Notes under the pieces: model-generated
The model's input: the letters and a program-made list of their open reading frames with translations, nothing else
Database searches by the model: none
Told to the model about the DNA's origin: nothing
NCBI GenBank assembly: GCA_965225915.1
Contig: OZ245326.1
Location: 1,798,001 to 1,862,000 of the forward strand
DNA from: JAAXHH01 sp965225915
GTDB lineage: Bacteria > JAAXHH01
Direction of reading: 5' to 3'
Length of the DNA stretch: 64,000 nt
Translations under genes and position numbers: made by a program
Part shown: positions 26,569 through 35,143 of the stretch, in pieces
Position numbering within the stretch: the first letter of the stretch is position 1
How the letters are laid out: each line of letters starts with the position of its first letter

Positions 26569-28058
26569 AGGCTGTACAGGGAGCTGTACTTATCGTGTAC
26601 GTAAGCCAGGAAGTAGTCCGCCGTAAGCGGTTCGCCGGTGACGCGCTCCACGAGTTCGCCGGCGCGGTAGGTCATGCCGGGCAGATGGATGTTCCGCTTG
26701 AGCCAGTCCCTAAGCGGCAGCAGTTCCCCGCGGGCGATCTGGTCCGCCAGATCGGGCAGGTCCCGCTCGGCGGCCTGGTAGAACTGGGCGGCGTACAGGT
26801 TGCCGAGGGTATAGGTGGGGAAATAGCCGAAGCTTCCGTGTGACCAGTGGATGTCCTGCAGCACGCCGTCCCGGTCGTCGGGCGGCTTGATGCCGAGGAA
26901 CGTCTCCATCTTTTCGTTCCATACCGCGGAAAGGTCGTTGGCCGTGAATTCGTCCGTGAACAGACCGCGTTCTATTTCAAATCGAAGCAGGATGTGAAGA
27001 TTATAGGTGATTTCATCGGCTTCGACGCGGATGAGCGAAGATTTCACCTCGTTGACAGCGGCATAGACTTCTTCTACGCTCACATCTGCCGCATTCTCGG
27101 GGAAGATGGCGGAAAATTCAGGGAAGAAGAACTGCCAGAAGGCCCGGCTTCGGCCGACCATGTTCTCCCAGAGACGCGACTGCGATTCGTGGATGCCGAG
27201 AGACACGGAAGAGCCGCGGGGCGTGCCCTCGTGCACCGGGTCATGGCCCTGTTCGTAGAGACCGTGCCCCGCCTCGTGTATGATACCGTAGAAAGACTGC
27301 GTAGGCAGGGTCTCGGTATACCGGGTCGTCAAACGGACGTCGTTCACGCTCATGTGCGTGCAGAACGGATGGGGAGAAATGTCCAGGCGGCCGGCCTCGA
27401 AGTCGAAGCCCATCCGTTCGGCGGCCATGATGCCCATGCGTCGTTGATCTTCGACGGAGTAGTTTCTTTCCAGGAAATCGGTACGAGGCTTGACCCCCGA
27501 TGTCTCAATGCGCTGCACCAGGTCTACGAGGGGACCGCGAATCGAATCGAATACCGCCGCGGTTTCTTTCGTGGTGGCGGCGGGTTCGTATTCATCGAGC
27601 AGCGCGTCGTAGGGTTCGTCCTCGTATCCGACTGCCTCGGCGGTCTCGCGTTGTAGCGTAACCAGCTTGCCGATCCACGGAGCGAAGGCCGGGAAATCAT
27701 TCTCCTCCCGGGCCTTGATCCAGACGCCAATGGCCGCCGAACTCGTTTCGGCCAGCGCCTTGACCAGGGTGACGGGAATCTTGACCGCTCGATCGCTGTG
27801 CCGGGCGATTTCGCGCATGTTGACCTCCTGGTCGGGCGCCAGAGATTCCGACTGGGCAAATTCCAGTTCCGTTCTGATTTCATTGGACGTGATTCGTTCG
27901 TGGGCCATGCCGGAAAGGGTGGCGAGTTGGCGCCCCCGGCTTGCGGCGCCCCTGGGGGGCATGTAGGTTTCCTGGTCCCACCCCATCAGGGCCAGGGCCC
28001 CGTACAGATCGCTCACCTCCCGGTATATCTCCATAACCCGTTCGTAGTGCTTTGCCAC
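26565..28058 (-). CDS. M32 (Taq-type) metallocarboxypeptidase
   Basis: A 497-residue peptidase of family M32. The zinc motif HEAGH (HEXXH) is in FYGIIHEAGHGLYEQG; the downstream SLGIHESQSRLWENMVGRS carries the third ligand region, and SPHPFCTHMSVNDVRLTTRY is a family signature. It removes C-terminal residues from peptides in the cytoplasm. The start is taken at GTG 28058 because AAAGGAGA precedes it and because the partial copy at 29194 starts at the same codon. Upstream ORF extension to 28109 lacks support. The length matches the family (about 500). Confidence 0.93.
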   Translation of the reverse strand: MAKHYERVMEIYREVSDLYGALALMGWDQETYMPPRGAASRGRQLATLSGMAHERITSNEIRTELEFAQSESLAPDQEVNMREIARHSDRAVKIPVTLVKALAETSSAAIGVWIKAREENDFPAFAPWIGKLVTLQRETAEAVGYEDEPYDALLDEYEPAATTKETAAVFDSIRGPLVDLVQRIETSGVKPRTDFLERNYSVEDQRRMGIMAAERMGFDFEAGRLDISPHPFCTHMSVNDVRLTTRYTETLPTQSFYGIIHEAGHGLYEQGHDPVHEGTPRGSSVSLGIHESQSRLWENMVGRSRAFWQFFFPEFSAIFPENAADVSVEEVYAAVNEVKSSLIRVEADEITYNLHILLRFEIERGLFTDEFTANDLSAVWNEKMETFLGIKPPDDRDGVLQDIHWSHGSFGYFPTYTLGNLYAAQFYQAAERDLPDLADQIARGELLPLRDWLKRNIHLPGMTYRAGELVERVTGEPLTADYFLAYVHDKYSSLYSL

Positions 28059-28171
28059 GGTGTGTCTCTCCTTTCGACCCCGCCGACATCCTCTGCAAAA
28101 GGTCAGCAATTGCTAGAGGCGCTTTCGGAATGTCGAGTGGCGACTGACTTCCATCGAGCCATCAATGCCGT

Positions 28172-29089
28172 TCAGTCCGCGTTTCTAAGCTGCTCCAGAA
28201 TGTCCATCCCCACCCGTTGGCTCCACGCCTCCATCACTCGCCCGAACAGGGGGCCGGGCTTTCCATCGCCTATGGACGTATTGTTGATGCGTGTACACGG
28301 CGCTAGACAATAGGGCGTGCTTGTCAACCAGGCCTCGTCCGCATTGACCGCGTCGTAGGGCTGCAACTCCTTTTCGACCCAGCCCAACCCCAACTCGGGT
28401 GCCAATTCCCGCAGCGTCACCAGACTCACACCTTCCAGTATATTGCGACTGGTAGGCGTAAAGATCGTATCGTTCTCTACTATGACGAAGTTCGCCCCCG
28501 AGCACTCGGTCAGGTTGCCATCCAGATCGAGCAGCAGCGAAGTGGCTGCGGGATCGACAGCCTGAGACTGCTTATCGGCCAGCCAGTAGTGCAGACGAGA
28601 GCGGTTTTTAGTCTTGGGGTCAACGCACTGGGGCGGCACATGGCGGATGGAGGGAGTGACCACGTGGACGCCCTGCTCAAAATAGGTCCGCCACACGGCA
28701 AAGGGTAGCGGGAAGGAGTGGATGCACAAAGTGGGCGTGAGGCGCGCCGAACTACCGGCGCTGCCAGCGTAGATCCGGTTTTCTCCCGGCGTTACAAAGT
28801 GGACGACCCCCAAATCCTGCTCCGGACCTAACAGCTTGCTATTCGTCTGAATCAAGGACCGCGTGCATTCGACCAACCCCTCGTGGTCCAAGGCCAGCTC
28901 AATACCGGCGTATTTACACGACCGCAAAAGGCGCCGCGCATGTTCTTCCAACCGAAACGGTTCGTGCCTGAACGTCCTTGTCATTTCGGTCAGGGTGGCA
29001 CCCAGTATGATTCCCAAATCATAGATATTGAGATGGGCCTGGGAAGCGGGGACGAAGCCATTGTTGAGATAGACGATCGGTTCATTCAT
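28172..29089 (-). CDS. Class IV PLP aminotransferase (BCAA/D-amino-acid/ADC-lyase type)
   Basis: A 305-residue fold-type-IV PLP enzyme. The Schiff-base Lys is in KTKNRSRLHYWLAD, and NLTECSGANFVIVEND and SRNILEGVSLVTLRELA form the phosphate-binding region typical of IlvE, DAAT and PabC relatives. Which of the three activities it has cannot be decided by eye. GGAGAG lies upstream, at the end of the 32-codon carboxypeptidase remnant. It is flanked on both sides by copies of the M32 gene start, so it may have been placed here by duplication or recombination. Confidence 0.88.
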   Translation of the reverse strand: MNEPIVYLNNGFVPASQAHLNIYDLGIILGATLTEMTRTFRHEPFRLEEHARRLLRSCKYAGIELALDHEGLVECTRSLIQTNSKLLGPEQDLGVVHFVTPGENRIYAGSAGSSARLTPTLCIHSFPLPFAVWRTYFEQGVHVVTPSIRHVPPQCVDPKTKNRSRLHYWLADKQSQAVDPAATSLLLDLDGNLTECSGANFVIVENDTIFTPTSRNILEGVSLVTLRELAPELGLGWVEKELQPYDAVNADEAWLTSTPYCLAPCTRINNTSIGDGKPGPLFGRVMEAWSQRVGMDILEQLRNAD

Positions 29090-29095
29090 AGCGCG

Positions 29096-29194
29096 TTACT
29101 CTCCTATGGCCGCCGTACTCGTTTCCGCCAGGGCTCCAGACAGGTCGCTCACCTCCCGGTATATCTGCATTACCCGTTCGTAGTGTTTTGCCAC
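29096..29194 (-). pseudogene. 32-codon remnant of the M32 carboxypeptidase 5' end (possible leader ORF)
   Basis: Starting at GTG 29194 behind AAAAAGGAGA, the frame reads VAKHYERVMQIYREVSDLSG, then ALAETSTAAIGE and a stop. The first part copies the start of the full-length carboxypeptidase (AKHYERVMEIYREVSDLYG). The second copies an internal stretch (ALAETSSAAIG) about 100 residues further on. Both source points carry a GC-CTGGC-like sequence, so a deletion between short repeats explains the joint. The stop lies 6 bases before the aminotransferase ATG, and the shared GGAGAG would allow coupling. Confidence 0.75.
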
Positions 29195-29250
29195 TGTGTA
29201 CGTCTCCTTTTTGTAAATCCCTACAGAACCATGGCCTTTTAACCAGGTCC

Positions 29251-30516
29251 CTATGAGGGCAGGACCTCTTTGACGCGCATTCGAAGTTGATTGTGGGCCA
29301 TTCTTAACGCTTGTTCCACTTTTCCGGGTCCGTCTCCCCGGGCGAATATGAAACCGGGGTAGCTTGCGCCATCCGGAAGAGGAGTCAGGATGTCGCCTTT
29401 CTTCGCGGTGATGACCACGTCTTCCACCCCAGGGATCTTCTTCGCCGCGTCCACGCCGGAGCATCCCTGGAACAGTCCGCCCTCGGGCACGGGCAGCATC
29501 ATCACGCCGGTGGCCTTCGTCTCGCTCTCGATCCCGTCGACGTCCTGTCCCAGGGCGTGACGCAGAATGAGTTCTTCCAGGGATACGCCCAAGCCGAATT
29601 CCAGGACCCGCGAGCACAACCCCCCGATCGATCGCCCCGCGATTTCGATCATCCTGGCTTCGCCGCATTGTATCCGTAGTTCGGCATGGACCGGTCCCTC
29701 CGACAGCCCCACGGCTGTGGAGGCCCGTCGGACGGCCTCGGCCACAACGTGCTGCGTTTCATTGGAAAGGCGCGAAGGCGTCACGTAAATCGTCTCTTCA
29801 AAAAAGGGCCCTTCCAGCGGATCGGGTTTGTCGAATAGCGCGATCACTCGTAGCCGCCCGCGCGTCAGGAGTCCCTCCAGGGCCACCTCGGTACCGGGAA
29901 TATAGGACTCCACCATGATGCGATGGCCGTCTGGGTCCAGACTTGGCGGTCTGTCCGACGCCCTGGTGAGGATGCGACAGATTCTATGAAAAGCTTCCAC
30001 GAATTCGGCCGCTGTATCGGCCCGTATCACGCCACGGCTGCCCGACAGCAGGACGGGTTTAAGCACGCAAGGATAGGGCTGTTTTGCCGCGATTTGCTCG
30101 GGCTGGTCCGTCACCTCGTATCGGGCGAAATATGGACACCATTCACCGGACCCTGAGAGCATTTCACGCATTAGGTACTTGTTGCGCGCGGCGATGGCCG
30201 CTTCGGGCGTGTTGTGCGGCAGGTCCAGGACCTCACATGCCCTGGCCGCGATTTCGGTGGTATGGTCATCGACGGGAACGATGGCGTTGAGAGTATGGTC
30301 CCGGGCGTAAGCGACGATATCCTCTACCGCCTGCGACACGTACCTGAATCGAAGCGAAAGCGGCACGCCCCATTCATCTGCCAGGACGTGGCAGAAATCA
30401 GAACCTACGACGACTTCAAGGTTCATTCGACGGGCCGCATCCAGAAAAGAATCGGCCCGGTAGGTCGTCGTGGGCATCAGGAGCAATAGTCGTTTCGGTG
30501 AAGATCTGTCTGGCAT
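29251..30516 (-). CDS. ATP-grasp domain ligase-like protein
   Basis: A 421-residue protein with a Rossmann-like pre-ATP-grasp part (KRLLLLMPTTTYRADSFLDAA), then a central ATP-grasp core: NKYLMREML, YPCVLKPVLLSGSRGVIRA, a metal-binding segment (AELRIQCGEARMIEIAGRSIGG) and a C-terminal lid. This matches the carbamoyl-phosphate-synthetase-like ATP-grasp_4 group that joins a carboxylate to an amine. The partner amino acid is unknown. It is the first gene of the minus-strand series running to 17.7 kb, and it lies beside an aminotransferase and a peptidase, so dipeptide or amide formation is possible. Confidence 0.85.
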   Translation of the reverse strand: MPDRSSPKRLLLLMPTTTYRADSFLDAARRMNLEVVVGSDFCHVLADEWGVPLSLRFRYVSQAVEDIVAYARDHTLNAIVPVDDHTTEIAARACEVLDLPHNTPEAAIAARNKYLMREMLSGSGEWCPYFARYEVTDQPEQIAAKQPYPCVLKPVLLSGSRGVIRADTAAEFVEAFHRICRILTRASDRPPSLDPDGHRIMVESYIPGTEVALEGLLTRGRLRVIALFDKPDPLEGPFFEETIYVTPSRLSNETQHVVAEAVRRASTAVGLSEGPVHAELRIQCGEARMIEIAGRSIGGLCSRVLEFGLGVSLEELILRHALGQDVDGIESETKATGVMMLPVPEGGLFQGCSGVDAAKKIPGVEDVVITAKKGDILTPLPDGASYPGFIFARGDGPGKVEQALRMAHNQLRMRVKEVLPS

Positions 30517-30754
30517 GATAAGACTGGAAAATAGGGTTTTCAGTTGTCGAAATCAATGAAATCACCCGGCCCATCGCCGTAACACGCCGATCGGAAACGA
30601 AAAAAAACTTGCATAAATTACTGCCTGCGAAATATATTGCTCGTATAATTGACGTAATTTACCCGCAAGCACAGGACCTTGCTACGGTCTGTCGCGGGAA
30701 TTCTCGCACTCTATCGGGGTGCATTACTCCCATAATTTCTCTGGAGGGTAATCA

Positions 30755-31027
30755 ATGAATCGCACAGAATTGGCCGGTAAGGTTGCTGATGCTACTGGAT
30801 TGTCCAAGGCACAAGCAGATAGCGCAGTTTCCGCAGCACTCGATGCCATCAAAAGCAGTCTCAGTGATGGTGATTCCGTCACGCTGATCGGCTTCGGCAC
30901 GTTCAGCGTATCGAATCGTGCAGCTCGCCAAGGTCGAAATCCCGGTACGGGCGAGTCTATTTCGATCGCTGCGAGAAACGTGGCCAAGTTTACGGCGGGC
31001 AAGGCTTTAAAAGACGCCATAGGCTAA
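30755..31027 (+). CDS. hup: HU family DNA-binding protein
   Basis: A 90-residue histone-like protein with the usual HU layout: MNRTELAGKVADATGLSKAQADSAV helices, VTLIGFGTFSVSNRAAR at the dimer core, the RNPGTGESI arm and a C-terminal FTAGKALKDAI helix. GGAGGG at 30743-30748 precedes the ATG. The 240-base upstream region is AT-rich and contains a TATAAT at 30644-30649 without a clear -35 partner. A strong terminator follows, so the gene is monocistronic. HU bends and compacts DNA. IHF is a less likely alternative given length and sequence. Confidence 0.95.
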   Translation: MNRTELAGKVADATGLSKAQADSAVSAALDAIKSSLSDGDSVTLIGFGTFSVSNRAARQGRNPGTGESISIAARNVAKFTAGKALKDAIG

Positions 31028-31037
31028 GGCATGACCC

Positions 31038-31074
31038 AAAGGCCAGTCCGGTCATTTCGCCCGGACTGGCCTTT
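31038..31074 (+). terminator. Intrinsic terminator after HU
   Basis: A perfect 11-base stem, GGCCAGTCCGG at 31041-31051 and CCGGACTGGCC at 31061-31071, is extended by AAA/TTT on each side. It starts 11 bases after the HU stop. The T-run is short, but the stem is strong and the AAA/TTT symmetry would let it work on either strand. Confidence 0.85.
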
Positions 31075-31193
31075 GTTGAACTATTCACCAACTTGCATCC
31101 CGATCGCCCTGCCGGTGCATTTGGCGGCACCATTTGGCCGGGTTTCTGATCAAAAACGGGATATGTGGACCAACCGTTTTTTTGGTTGATAAC

Positions 31194-31205
31194 GCACACG
31201 TGTGC
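31194..31205. promoter_or_regulatory. 12-base perfect palindrome GCACACGTGTGC (operator candidate)
   Basis: A perfect dyad in the 257-base gap between HU and the unknown gene at 31285. A further inverted repeat, GAGACGG at 31223-31229 with CCGTCTC at 31252-31258, lies in the probable leader. The palindrome could bind a dimeric regulator of the downstream pair. No regulator gene is adjacent. Confidence 0.35.
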
Positions 31206-31284
31206 ATTTGAAATTGGCGTGAGAGACGGTCACGGTAGTCGGTAACTCAAGCCGTCTCCGCAAGAGATCAATGGGAGATTCACC

Positions 31285-31944
31285 GTGTCTTTATATGAAT
31301 TTACGCTCACGGATTTTCTGTTTCCCGCGGATCTTCCGAACAACAAGGCCAACTTCCGCTTTGTAGTCGATCTGCGTTTTATCGATCACAGGAGTCAGTT
31401 CGCCACCGAACACGCCGTGATGCCTAGCCTCGACACCTTCTGGGAATGCGATACCGGCAGGGCAGACAAGCCGAACTACGTACGCGGCGCCGGGGAAGAG
31501 GAACTCAGGGTTGTGGAAGGTTCGACCAGCCGTTGCGGCCGGTTCGAAATGGATGCCATCGACGATTGGGACACACTGATACTACTGGTGCGTGGGAAAA
31601 GCTTACATTCCATACAGTTCAAGGTATTCGACGTGGACCGCAGAGATGCGTGGGATAAAATAAAGGACTTCCTGTCCGGGATCGTCGAGGCCGTCATCGG
31701 CAGAATCAGAGGCGCGATCCCGGAAAACCTGCCCCTGCATCTTCCGGAATCTCTGGGCGGCGCGGCGGACGATCTGCAATCCTTTCTGTTGAAAAAGATC
31801 GCGGGTGGCGACGCGGTCCTGTTCAGGGGATCAACCAGGCTGAGGGAACTTGCCGACGGAGAATCGGCACGGCTCACGGTCCATGGCCGGGGAACCAGGG
31901 GAACCTACATGATCGGTTTCAGCCTGACCCAACGAGATGGTTGA
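31285..31944 (+). CDS. Protein of unknown function, paired with a metallophosphoesterase
   Basis: A 219-residue protein that I do not recognise. It begins MSLYEFTLTDFLFPADLPNN, has a central stretch with WECDTGRADKPNYVRG and DWDTLILLVRGKSLHSIQ, then an amphipathic helical part (WDKIKDFLSGIVEAVIGRIRG) and a C-terminal beta-rich end (GTRGTYMIGFSLTQ). There is no signal peptide or clear membrane helix. The start is GTG behind GGGAG. It ends 12 bases before the metallophosphoesterase gene, so the two are probably co-expressed. A hairpin in its leader and a palindrome upstream suggest regulation. Confidence 0.7.
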   Translation: MSLYEFTLTDFLFPADLPNNKANFRFVVDLRFIDHRSQFATEHAVMPSLDTFWECDTGRADKPNYVRGAGEEELRVVEGSTSRCGRFEMDAIDDWDTLILLVRGKSLHSIQFKVFDVDRRDAWDKIKDFLSGIVEAVIGRIRGAIPENLPLHLPESLGGAADDLQSFLLKKIAGGDAVLFRGSTRLRELADGESARLTVHGRGTRGTYMIGFSLTQRDG

Positions 31945-31956
31945 TCGTAGGCCGCC

Positions 31957-33324
31957 ATGCTGGTAATCGTCAGCGACCTGCACCTGACGGACGGCACGTC
32001 CGGTCAAACCATCAAGGAAAACGCCTTCCTGATATTCGCCGAACGGGTTCGAGACATGGCCTTCGACGCTTCCTGGCGAAAGGGGGGCCGTTACCAGCCG
32101 GTTGAACGCGTCGATATCCTCCTGCTCGGAGATATCCTCGACGTCATACGGTCCACCGCGTGGCTCGAGGGCGAAGATGGAGCGCGTCCCTGGAATGACC
32201 CCGCGGACACAGCTTTCGTCGGGAATGTAGAAGCAATAACCTACGCTATCCTGCATCATAACGAGGCGTCGCTGGCGCATCTCAGGAACCTTACTCGCCC
32301 AGGCGGACTCGAGCTGCCTCCGCCTGGCGGGCCGAAGGGCGATCCCCAGCTTAACGAGTCCGGCCTGCCGGTTGAGGTTGGTATCCACTACATGGTCGGC
32401 AACCACGACTGGTTCTACCACCTTCCCGACGCGGTTTTTCATCCCTTGCGCAGGAGGGTCGCAGGTGCCCTGGGTCTGGAAAACGAAACCGATAAGGGTT
32501 TTCCCCACGGGTCCGAAGACTCGGCCAAACTTGCCGGGATACTGCGCGCGCACGGGGTCCTGGCGCGCCATGGCGATATCTTCGACCCCTTCAATTTCTC
32601 CGGAACACGGGACGAATCATCGCTCGGAGACGGCGTCGTGGTCGAATTGTTGAACCGCTTCCACCTCGAAATACGCGACCGCCTCGGATCGCAGTTTCCC
32701 CGGTCCTTCATCGGCGGATTACGCGAGTTGGACAATGTCCGCCCCCTGGCTGCCGTTCCCGTATGGATCGACGCCCTGTTGCGGGAAAACAGCATGTCCC
32801 GAATGCAGGCCGAAAGGGTAAAGGGTACGTGGAACGACCTGGTGGACGACTTCCTCAATTTGGATTTTATTCGGGAAAGGGATTCATCCTTCAACCCCTT
32901 CGACAGCGTGGACATGCTGGAAGCCGCGCTCAAAGTTACGAGAGACCTCCCGCTGGGAGCGGCCAGCGCACTGGGTGCGTGGTGGAACGATCGCGCGAAC
33001 GGCACCAGCGAATCCTACCATGCCCATGCAGCCCGGGAGAAAGCGGTAGAGGACCTGGAGGCCCGTTACGTGGTATACGGCCATACCCATCACCACGAGA
33101 TCGTGCCGCTCAACGCCATGACACGGCACGGCCGGCGCTTCGAACAGGTCTACTTCAACGCGGGTACGTGGCGACGGGTGCATCGGCTTGCCCGGGCGTC
33201 CCGGTCAGGCCGGGCGTTCGTAGCCTACGACGTCATGACCTACCTGGCATTCTTCAAGGAGGACGAACGAAAGGGCAGGCCCTTTGCCTGCTGGTCCGGG
33301 GCACTGGGTGATGTCGGGAGATAG
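31957..33324 (+). CDS. Calcineurin-like metallophosphoesterase, large form
   Basis: A 455-residue protein with all five metallophosphoesterase motifs: SDLHLTDG near the N-terminus, LLGDILD, VGNHDWFYH, RHGDIFDPFN and YGHTHHHE, giving a dinuclear metal site. The C-terminal region (FNAGTWRRVHR) is as in UDP-diacylglucosamine hydrolase-like members, but at 455 residues it is nearly twice their length and has a long helical insert at about 200-340. The substrate is unknown. It directly follows the unknown 219-residue gene, and the two may form a functional pair. Confidence 0.82.
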   Translation: MLVIVSDLHLTDGTSGQTIKENAFLIFAERVRDMAFDASWRKGGRYQPVERVDILLLGDILDVIRSTAWLEGEDGARPWNDPADTAFVGNVEAITYAILHHNEASLAHLRNLTRPGGLELPPPGGPKGDPQLNESGLPVEVGIHYMVGNHDWFYHLPDAVFHPLRRRVAGALGLENETDKGFPHGSEDSAKLAGILRAHGVLARHGDIFDPFNFSGTRDESSLGDGVVVELLNRFHLEIRDRLGSQFPRSFIGGLRELDNVRPLAAVPVWIDALLRENSMSRMQAERVKGTWNDLVDDFLNLDFIRERDSSFNPFDSVDMLEAALKVTRDLPLGAASALGAWWNDRANGTSESYHAHAAREKAVEDLEARYVVYGHTHHHEIVPLNAMTRHGRRFEQVYFNAGTWRRVHRLARASRSGRAFVAYDVMTYLAFFKEDERKGRPFACWSGALGDVGR

Positions 33325-33549
33325 TGGCAGTAAAACCGAACACTTTAAATCACAACAGGATCCGCGGTTTAGAGAGAGGATTGTAGTACTTGCTATATGA
33401 ATATCGATCACGTTCCATTGACGAAAATCGTTAATTGTACTATTGTTTACTCAATAAAGGATTCGGAATTGAACGTATCTTTTCATTGGTACACCGAGAA
33501 CGGCATATGATGGAATAAATAAGGTACTTATCTACACAGGAGGATTATA

Positions 33550-33747
33550 ATGCCAGAGGAAAACCAAAAACCCGTTGAGAGAAACGATGGTGAATTCAGG
33601 AGTGTAAACGAAGATTCACCAGGAATAGAAACAATGCCTGACATAACGCCGGAGATGGTTTCGCCGAACCCACCGGCGACCAATAGTAACAACAGCCAAG
33701 ACAGGCAGCCTAATTCAGATAATGAGGTAGACGAATCAGATGCCTAG
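33550..33747 (+). CDS. Small acidic disordered protein overlapping a DUF6338 gene
   Basis: A 65-residue protein rich in Asp, Glu, Asn, Pro and Ser, with no predicted fold, ending EVDESDA. AGGAGG lies at 33539-33544 just before the ATG, so translation looks real. Its last 8 bases (ATGCCTAG) contain the start of the DUF6338 gene, a tight coupling. It is the first gene of a markedly AT-rich block. Function is unknown. Confidence 0.6.
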   Translation: MPEENQKPVERNDGEFRSVNEDSPGIETMPDITPEMVSPNPPATNSNNSQDRQPNSDNEVDESDA

Positions 33748-34354
33748 TTCAGTACAAGTGATATATATACTAAGCATACTTCTACCGGGATTTTTTGTAT
33801 TGATTTTGGTTGAGTTACTGACGGGTTTGCGAGAAAAAACCCCGCTTAGGTTGACTGTAAAATCATTGGCCTTAAGCTATCTTGTCTATGTCGTTTATTT
33901 ATTCCTAAATGAAACGTTCTCGTTTCCAGATATTAGCATAGTAGCGGAGCAATCTACTACTGGCGAGAACCGCTTTCTTCTTCCTTCTGTGGATACCAAG
34001 GGCGTTCTTGCTCTATTCTCCATCGCTGTATTGCTGGCGATTATCATCTCATTGGCAATAAACAGAGATTGGATGAGGATACTTCGTAGAATCGGATTGA
34101 CGCAGCAGTCTCACGACGCCCACCCGTGGGAAGGGGCATTCCGGTCACGGCAGCACTGGGTGATGGTCAAACTAGGTAACGGAGATAAGGTATTGGGCTG
34201 GCCGAAGAGAATGAGTGGTCGCGAGACCCAATATAGCGTATCCCTTCAAGACGCGCACTGGATTCGCGAAGATGGGGCGAAAACAAAGATAGGAGTGGAT
34301 GAATTTCTAGTCACAGGCGATATAGATTGGATTCAGTTCCACAAGAGGAGATGA
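33740..34354 (+). CDS. DUF6338-like membrane protein
   Basis: A 204-residue protein with three N-terminal membrane helices (about residues 7-27, 42-60 and 88-108), followed by a soluble C-terminal part with KVLGWPKRMS and VDEFLVTGDIDWIQF, resembling DUF6338. Low GC and AT-rich codons contrast with the genes on both sides. It overlaps the small acidic gene by 8 bases. DUF6338 has no established function. Membrane proteins of this size in AT-rich islands are sometimes part of phage-defence or competition systems, but nothing here proves that. Confidence 0.65.
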   Translation: MPSSVQVIYILSILLPGFFVLILVELLTGLREKTPLRLTVKSLALSYLVYVVYLFLNETFSFPDISIVAEQSTTGENRFLLPSVDTKGVLALFSIAVLLAIIISLAINRDWMRILRRIGLTQQSHDAHPWEGAFRSRQHWVMVKLGNGDKVLGWPKRMSGRETQYSVSLQDAHWIREDGAKTKIGVDEFLVTGDIDWIQFHKRR

Positions 34355-34516
34355 TACGACAGTATCTCGAGCTTGTCTGTTTCTGTGGTCCTTCAAGCCT
34401 TGTCACAACCCCCTAAATCGATGGTCTTCGCAGATTGTTATGTGCTGTAAACAGCGATTTGCACATCCAAGCCCCAATGGCCCAGGTTATATTCCAAAAA
34501 AACATCCAGTGATGTC

Positions 34517-34864
34517 CTATGTAGACTGTGTATCCGAAGTCGATGTGGCTGCACCTTGCGCAGCCGGCCCCCGGTTGCCGAAGTAGAAACCAATGACAGC
34601 GCCGCCCAGCGTTCCGAACGCGGTTACCACATTATCGAAGTAATCATTCATTCCTTCAATGCCAGGCCCCAATACTAGTACCAAAATAAACGAACCGACA
34701 ACTATCAGAGCTAGCATAGCTCGAATCGATCCTTCTGGCAGATTGAGCCCTTTGAGGTTTTTATTCGCACAAGGAGCCTTTTTTCCTACACACCAAGAAT
34801 AAAAAGGCATAAGCACGAGTACAACCAAGAGCAGTCCACATTCCGCTATAAACAGCTTTTCCAT
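34517..34864 (-). CDS. Small two-helix membrane protein of unknown function
   Basis: A 115-residue protein with an N-terminal helix (LLLVVLVLMPFYSWCV), a short Cys-containing loop, then LPEGSIRAMLALIVVGSFILVLVLG and a C-terminal GGAVIGFYFGNRG. The LPxGSxRAMLAL...GFYFG pattern recurs in small uncharacterised membrane proteins. It is transcribed toward the DUF6338 gene and has the same AT-rich composition. No RBS is striking. Function is unknown. Confidence 0.6.
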   Translation of the reverse strand: MEKLFIAECGLLLVVLVLMPFYSWCVGKKAPCANKNLKGLNLPEGSIRAMLALIVVGSFILVLVLGPGIEGMNDYFDNVVTAFGTLGGAVIGFYFGNRGPAAQGAATSTSDTQST

Positions 34865-35079
34865 ATAAAATACCCCTAAGCGTTACCACATTATGAATTG
34901 GAATTGTTATTCGTTGAGGCTATATCTGGTAGCGAATTTACAATTGGCTATTTAAATACAGAACACCACTGAATTCGCAGGCAAATCCAAGGTAAAAATA
35001 CTGCCACGATAGATTGAAGATACATTGTCACTAAATCGTGTCAAGTTCCAGAAGCGAATCTGGTTATTACCTGTTTCCC

Positions 35080-35108
35080 TTGACTCAAAGGGCGTCTCGC
35101 CGTACCGT
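35080..35108 (+). promoter_or_regulatory. Likely promoter of the tRNA-Leu/tRNA-Val pair
   Basis: TTGACT at 35080-35085 and TACCGT at 35103-35108 are 17 bases apart, which would start RNA near 35115, about 30 bases before tRNA-Leu. The -35 is good and the -10 is weak. The rest of the 279-base gap from 34865 is AT-rich with nothing else recognised. Confidence 0.4.
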
Positions 35109-35143
35109 ATTTCAGTCGTGTTGGGAGATATCGGGACGGGTAT

